From Opisthorchis felineus (Eukaryota; Platyhelminthes; Trematoda; Opisthorchiida; Opisthorchiidae): DNA of 64,000 bases. Below are positions 58,021 to 64,000 of the stretch, in pieces. Under the pieces are notes generated by a model. The model did not search any database. It saw nothing but the letters and a program-made list of their open reading frames with translations, and was not told the origin of the DNA. The translations under genes and the position numbers were made by a program. The number at the start of each line of letters is the position of its first letter. Position 1 is the first letter of the stretch. The stretch is taken from NCBI GenBank assembly GCA_004794785.1, contig SJOL01005754.1:60537-124536 (forward strand). The letters are read 5' to 3'.

Positions 58021-60609
58021 TATGGTAGACTAGAATTAAGTCCTTTCCAAAAGCACTTTTATTCTTTTCTTTACAATAAAACCTCGGAAAAACTTTTGGT
58101 GATTCTTCAGAGAACTAGCATGGAGGTTGCGGGTTTGAGACCGCTGATGATTCCCAATGAGAACAAAACAACTGTATGCAACTTCCCGGCTTTTCAACAT
58201 ATCCAAGATTCGCTTACAGAAGGAAGACCCCATTCGAAATAAATTACGATTTTACGGCAGCGAAGCATTGGTGAACGCTAGTGAACGCAGTGCTGTCGAT
58301 TATGATGATGATGGTGGTGGCCGTAGTGAAGGTGTTTAACTAATTAACGATGCTGTAGTCCCTGTACCCACTCTATACACCCCTCTTGTTATGCTGAAAA
58401 CATGAAAGGGTAAGATTCATATCTTAATCATAGGCAAACCGGCTTCCAACCAGATCTTTTAGCATGTTCATAATTTTTTTTCAGTTGCACAGCACTGACA
58501 GCATACTCAAGTTTCATCACTGTTTTGTGCCTATTGCAGAAAAAAGAGGTTTCCGCATGGATCTCTAGTGTTTGCGTTTAAGTGCATAGACAACGCTTGT
58601 AAGTTGCAACAATGCAGTCGCAAAGAACCCTCTGTTTTCACGCGTACCAGTAAGAAACCAACCCAAGTGGACCGCCATTGTCGATCGTATCGGCAAAGAA
58701 AATCATTTCTTTTGTCTTCTTGATGTATTTACGATTTATTCTGTGTCCGGTTGACTGTGGCTTAAGAATGTTCGTCATTTTTGGATTGATACTCAAGTGT
58801 ATGTGTATTTTGAGCACGGAAAATCACAGTTTTTTCCCGGAAAAACCTGGTGACCGAACCCACAAAGGCAGCTCGCACAAGCTTCAAGTACACTGAGTTA
58901 GGCCTCAACACTTGACATTTCGTTGTGCAGGAATGTTCTTCCTTAAATGGCTGATTTTAATGAAAACCAAACTAACAGGGTTTTGTTGATTGTCAGCTTT
59001 CATCACTAAACTTTTTCAGCTGAGTAGTTTTCGAGGCAGCGTGTTTGCAAATTAGTCTGCCGTCTTGGTAGGCAGAATTTGTTTCCTACTCCAACAACAA
59101 ATGTGACAACATCGTCAATGTGACACTGATGATGTCACCTCGATTGGTAATGGAACGTTGACAATCGAATGCCAGGCTCGGCAAACGGACCAAAACCCAA
59201 GATCCTGAATCTAGAAATGTTCTTCGTTAAGTGCTTTCGGTCAGTGATATAGCGAATGATAGGCTCAAGTCCGACGCTAAGATAATCATTACTTTACTAA
59301 AAGAGTTAAATTCAGTTGGGGCACGATGTTGGTGTAACCAGATCCTGAGCACTTTATCCATATTCCCGTCTTCGTCCAAGCTGGGCTTTCTAAGGTGGAC
59401 GTGTCTGGATCAAACGTAGGAACTTTTAATCAGCACTTTCAGGCCGTATCTTCTGGAACAAGCGCCCCCCGACTAACCAGAACATTTTCGTCTACTTAGG
59501 AACCTGCAATTTTATTACATTGTTTTCACTGCATGTTAGATGACAGTTGGTAATCTACGAAAAACTGTCATCAAATAAAACGTTGCGTCCGTTTCTTCGC
59601 TTCAAACAGCAAATTATTTGTCACGCGTACAAACGTATGCCAGTTGGTCACTAGCCAAAATCATGTGCGACTAGAAGTAAGTCGATTATAGTGGAGTAGA
59701 AGAACGGTGTGGCAATCGATTAGCATGAGTATGCGTTAAATTAACAACAAAGTTTCCCGATCTCTGAACTTTATCTATTCACACACTGTGGGGCATTGCA
59801 CTTTGAATATGAAGAAATGGCTAAGAGACGATGTAGATCTTTCGTACAGTGAGAGCTTTGCCTATCATGTGCGGTTACTCTGTTGGGGCCTTACGTGTGC
59901 AAACGTAAGTCTGTGCAAGTCTGTGCAAACGAATGACTGTCAAAACATGTGCTCATTCTGGCCCTCATTGACAAGGTTGTCGATATATTGATCAAACGTA
60001 TACGTTCCGGATGAGTTGATCGAATTTACCTACATCTCACATCAAGATTTAATTTGTCCTTATGTGGCGACCATGGTATAACGATTTATGGACTACTCGC
60101 AAGCACAGCGATACCGCACTACAAGGTGAGTAATGTTCAAACGATACCTGTTGAAAGATGAAACAAAATATTTTCTATGCAGCTTTGAGGCACCGTCTGG
60201 TTGTTTAGGACCCTTTCCTGACTGAGTGTATTCTACACCATAAAATAACTGACACTGTTATGCTACTCAGCATGGCGAAGTGCAAGTCTGTCTCCCTTTG
60301 CAGTGCAAAAGTGTAGTATGAACATCTGAGCTACGACAATTAGAACGTTTGTATTCTTTATTCAGGATCAGAGCTCGAATAATGTGTTCCACTTCATAAT
60401 CGCTGTACAAACTACTGGTACATATTTCAATACGGATGCAAGCACCTCATTCCAACATTTCAAGGTGGATGATTTCAGTTTGTAAGGTTCGTAAAGATTT
60501 GCAACTTTCTAAAAAAACATGTTTTGAGCTATAACTAAAAAATCAATGGCGTTATGATTCTGGCCACATTTTCGAACCTTTTTTTCTCCTTTCGACTTTT
60601 TACTAAAGG
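58021..60609. other. No recognised gene; one R3 repeat
   Basis: Repeat R3 copy 4 lies at 59115-59200. A short GAT/GGT-type trinucleotide run is at about 58300-58320 and a small tandem duplication (agtctgtgca) at about 59905-59930. The open frames at 58006-58339, 58678-58896 and 59231-59419 have no known relatives. Confidence 0.5.
59115..59200 (-). repeat. Short interspersed repeat R3, copy 4
   Basis: Reverse complemented, it contains ggtccgtttgccgagcctgg, then cattcgattgtcaacgttcc, attaccaatcgaggtgacat and catcagtgtcac, parallel to the copy at 45844. The left flank (59070-59114) may extend the element, since it holds another acatcgtcaatgtgac motif. Confidence 0.75.
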
Positions 60610-60610
60610 A

Positions 60611-60790
60611 GCCCCTCACTCGGTGACCACGTGATGTGCTTTTCGTGACTGAAGGGTGAGGGGCGCAATATACTCCGTGAGTGAGAGCTAATCACACAAC
60701 TAATCAGTCACTCGTTGCCAGACAGTTAAGTGTTCAACCATTGGCCGGAAGATCGTGGGTTCGAAGCTCTCTGAGTTTCGCAAAATGTTG
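60611..60790 (+). repeat. tRNA-derived SINE-like element with upstream hairpin
   Basis: At about 60717-60770 the sequence gccagacagttaagtgttca, then accattggccggaagatcgt and gggttcgaagctct, resembles a tRNA with an A-box-like start and a near-canonical B box (gtgggttcgaagc). It cannot fold into a convincing full tRNA, so it is read as a SINE head or tRNA pseudogene, not a working tRNA. Just upstream, gcccctcac (60611-60619) pairs exactly with gtgaggggc (60656-60664). Confidence 0.6.
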
Positions 60791-63660
60791 ACTGATGACG
60801 ATTCTCAGTAGGAATGAGGCAACTGGACAGTGCTTCTCCACATTTCAGCATAGATTGGCCGCACTTGATGGACGAAATATCAGTTGCATATTCCAAAATC
60901 TCCTCACATTACCGAAGACACTTTCATTTGCTCGCTATCTGTTACATAAAACAACCGAAATGCAATCTGCATTCAGAAGTCTCATAATCAACATAACTTT
61001 TCCGTTGGGTCTATATAGGAAGCACCAGTTTGCTAACAAAGCAAACTACAGCAATCAGTTCTCGTTAGTTCTTAAGTTTGCGTGTGCTTATCAAATGTCG
61101 ATCTCCAGCGATGTTAATTGGTGTTTCTGTTGGTTGGGAGTAGACGTATGTGACTGAGCACCTGAGTGATGTGAAAATACGATTTGAAATCTGCAGACAG
61201 ATTATGGTCGAACAGATCGAACGGAACCTTGCTTGACTTGCTATTCTAACGAGAAAGAAATCTCTTCAGTACAGCAGACAATAAAATGATCAAACAGTGC
61301 AAAATACCGGAAAATGTGCGATTTTTTCCCTCTTGCAGCGCTTGGATTCGAGTAGGCCAGAAAGTGCTATTAGCATTCCATTTGCGAAGATTACCCTGGG
61401 GGAATAAAAAGTCAGACTAGAATCATAAATCCATTCGCTTTACTGTTTTCAGGGTGACCTCCCACTGATGTTGTTAGAATCAATAGCTATTTGGACATGT
61501 GCGCCACCGCACTGCATAGATTTACAAACATCCGCGTAAAGCTGCCGCGCCATGTCATAAAAAATAAACTCATTGACCATTTGGACCCTGTCATATCCCT
61601 GTCATATAACTTTGGCGCTGTAGACAGTGTATCAATGAACCTCAAGTTTATAAAGTGAAAATGTAGACAGATGGAACGTAATCCACAATTGACACTGCAC
61701 CGTGTAAAATTTGGTGCTCTATGCAGAAAATGCCTGCTGCTTACCGCATTAACGAATGAACTCAGGAGATATTCGAAAAGGCAGAGAAGTCTAAAGATTC
61801 GGGTGTGATGAAGTGCTTGCCTCCAAACATGGAGCTACTGCATCGTTAGCAGGGGAAGAAAACGGTAGAAAAACTTGTAAAAGTGCACCATCCGGAATTG
61901 GCTTATGGCGGTCTTGGAGAACACAGTGCGGTATACGGAGTGTGTCGTGTAGATATTTGATGCCCAAGCACCACAAATTCGTTTAATCTGTTGAACACTT
62001 CAAGATCTACAACAACCGAATGTAGCATTTTTTGGCCAATCTGGCAAAACTGACAAGACATTTTGCTTACACTAAAAGTAAATGTCAACTCCAAAGCATA
62101 TAATGCACCTGTCGTTCTGAATGTTTGGTTAGTTTTTTATTTGATTGGTTTTTCTAGTTAATTTGGTTAGAACTCGGATTGAATTTTGGCTGTTAACAAT
62201 CGTTTTTAAAGGAAACGTGAGACTCAGTTGAGTTCTGCGTGAAAAACTAACTGATATACAGATGAGTGTATTTGTCGAACAATCGTTCCTACTTTCAACA
62301 CTTGAAAAGCGGCGTACTGGTTATTGATTGCTCATTGTTGTATACAACTACCTACATGAACCTAGTTATCCGATAGCCAGTAGGGAGAGATGGCCAACTG
62401 GTTGTAATGACGGCACTCCCAAACACACCGCCAAAAAGAGCTCGCGCCTTCGAAGTCGGTAGAAATCGTGTTAGTTTCGAAGTCGCTGTCTCCAGAGGCA
62501 GACAACTCGGGCCGTAACCTTCTACATAGTCAGTGGTATGAAGTCAAATGCATTTTGACATTCTTTGTTTTCTATTGGTAAAAGTGGATTTTTCCACCGT
62601 GGAGGAGAGATAACAGAAAAAACCCTGCAGTCTCTCTCGTTATCTGCATTGCTGAGAAGTTTGGCGATACTCACATTTAAAACCTTTAATTAAGACCCAA
62701 AATTATGGCATACGGCGTTATTTAACCATTTGTGACTTCCACAAAAAGGGGCATTTTACTTCCTGCTTCTGCGGAGTGATTTATCTTCCCGGTGAACTCT
62801 ACGTAACTTGTCCTCTGTTGGGCATACAGGTATGCCAGAAGGTATCCTACAACAGTAGAAACTGTACCATCTTATACTGTACTGTTTTCAAAGCCAAGGA
62901 TAAGCTTCTTATTATTATATTCCTTTCAGTACGGTTTTTTTCTGTCTACAACAACGTTGCATTTTCCCAAGCAATTTTAAATAGGGCTGGTTTAGACAAC
63001 GCCCGAGACCGCTTAGGCATGGATGTCTAACATGGCTTAGTTCAGCTCCTAACCATGAAACTTTTGGGCCTGTGTGTCAGTCCAAATAAAGACTATTACA
63101 ATATCATGAACTTCAACTTTTTAACTTTACTGTTTCACAATAAATGCCTTGGAGAGGCCACAATGAAGTCTGCTTTAGCAGTGACCTGTTGGCATACTGA
63201 CAATTGGTGTTAAAATTACGGGTTTGCTAAAAAATGTCCACTTAGCTCCGGCATATCTTAGCAGATAAATGCGTAGTTTTAAGTATGATTGACCGGAGAG
63301 GGTGTGTTTCTTGAAAACTCTTCCTCTTGAGAGGCAGTCTACCTCCAGTAATGCAAGAAAACTTGAAACCCAGCTTTTTCGCTTTCATTTTCAAAGCACG
63401 TGGTAAATAGCTGCACTCTGTTTTCGGTCAGCGCATGACATCCATTTGCACCGTCCTTCTCTTTTCCTGATGTGATTGATCTGGTTGGTCCACAAAACAC
63501 TGGCACTTATTGAAGATAAACAGTCAGCGCGTCGCTTTGGTTTTCACGGGACATGGATTCGGGAATTTGAAAGCCAAGACGGACTCGCTATCTATTGGCT
63601 AACTTAAAGTCTGCCCGTGAACCCAATACGGTTTTATGAATGGTTTTACACACAAAGGGC
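60791..63660. other. No recognised gene
   Basis: The longest frame (60795-61157, 120 codons, plus strand) begins right after the SINE-like element and resembles no family. The minus-strand frames at 61791-62094 are in two different registers and are also not recognised. Confidence 0.5.
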
Positions 63661-63665
63661 CCCTT

Positions 63666-63863
63666 TTAACCATAATTGTTTTGCACTTCTGCACGTACAA
63701 ATTGTCTTTTTATATCGCTATACTTGTTCAGATCGCTCCTACGCACTTTTGTGGTACGACTTTTCAGGTTTCCCTGCTGCTTTCTCATGCGGTCCTCATA
63801 AACGACCTTGATCGCTTTCGTGTTTGATTTTAACTCAGGCGCATCAAAATCACGATTAGACAC
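63666..63863 (-). CDS. Candidate exon near the right edge
   Basis: The frame reads SNRDFDAPELKSNTKAIKVV, then YEDRMRKQQGNLKSRTTKV and RRSDLNKYSDIKRQFVRAEV. It is preceded by an acceptor-like ctgacctag and contains possible donors (aaaa|gtgcgt, acaa|gtatag). The part KSNTKAIKVVYEDRMRKQQ loosely recalls the 'SKTSAKALYEQRKNYARDS' stretch at the N-terminus of EPS8, so it could be an upstream EPS8 exon. It may equally belong to a neighbouring gene or be chance. Confidence 0.3.
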   Translation of the reverse strand: MSNRDFDAPELKSNTKAIKVVYEDRMRKQQGNLKSRTTKVRRSDLNKYSDIKRQFVRAEVQNNYG

Positions 63864-64000
63864 TAGGTCAGTGTAATCCTCATCTTAGAGATAAAAGTTG
63901 GTGCACGTCATCCAAAAAGAAGTGGTGAGCTGGGAAAGGAGTCTGAACACTGACTAAATTTTTGGAATAAAATACAATGGAGCTATCTTAGCATTGTTAT

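Noticed and set aside
60795..61157. 120-codon plus-strand frame next to a SINE-like element
   Set aside because: No family resemblance, no splice or promoter context; could be chance.

Overview
The window reads as eukaryotic nuclear DNA, most likely from a parasitic flatworm (trematode or cestode). It has one gene split into short exons separated by multi-kilobase introns, decayed non-LTR retrotransposons of the RTE and CR1 types, tRNA-derived SINE-like repeats, and one 100-N assembly gap. There are no bacterial operons, rRNA genes, CRISPR arrays or phage genes. The flatworm placement is inferred from the style of the retroelements and the gene structure; no marker gene proves it.

Main gene. 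The minus strand carries most of an EPS8-like gene (epidermal growth factor receptor kinase substrate 8, an actin-regulating adaptor). It is transcribed from right to left, so its 5' end is at high coordinates. I reconstructed eleven exons between about 49.15 kb and 14.08 kb from splice sites, reading frame and family resemblance. In order they are: three exons for the PTB domain (48935-49151, 46686-46841, 43688-43764); a charged linker (41695-41933, 37464-37627); the conserved central region (32791-32964, 28062-28224, 24515-24682, 20502-20625 and, less surely, about 20008-20183); and the SH3 domain (14079-14299). Splice phases fit at every junction except 41.7 kb to 37.6 kb. Together these exons encode about 626 residues, close to the distance from the PTB domain to the end of SH3 in known EPS8 proteins. 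The C-terminal actin-binding (SAM-like) region was not found and probably lies beyond the left edge. Possible 5' exons at 50.6, 52.4, 53.4 and 63.8 kb are weak candidates.

Repeats. At the left end are an RTE reverse-transcriptase remnant (300-760) and a CR1-like LINE (3752-5870), both on the plus strand, antisense to EPS8. Other RTE remnants lie at 51.17-52.15 kb and, as two abutting pieces, at 57.38-58.02 kb. A tRNA-related SINE family occurs at 15.2 kb and in a cluster at 21.1-22.7 kb, with two copies built as head-to-head inverted pairs. A short family of about 85-100 bp has four copies (20.1, 35.3, 45.85 and 59.1 kb). A repeat of about 300 bp occurs at 6.5 kb and, inverted, at 21.7 kb. 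A second tRNA-like SINE lies at 60.6-60.8 kb.

Right part (53.5-64 kb). Apart from retroelement pieces and repeats, no gene was recognised; one coding-looking minus-strand stretch at the right edge (63.67-63.86 kb) is noted. I did not find a convincing new biological system. The most interesting point is that one EPS8 exon may have absorbed a genomic repeat into its coding sequence.
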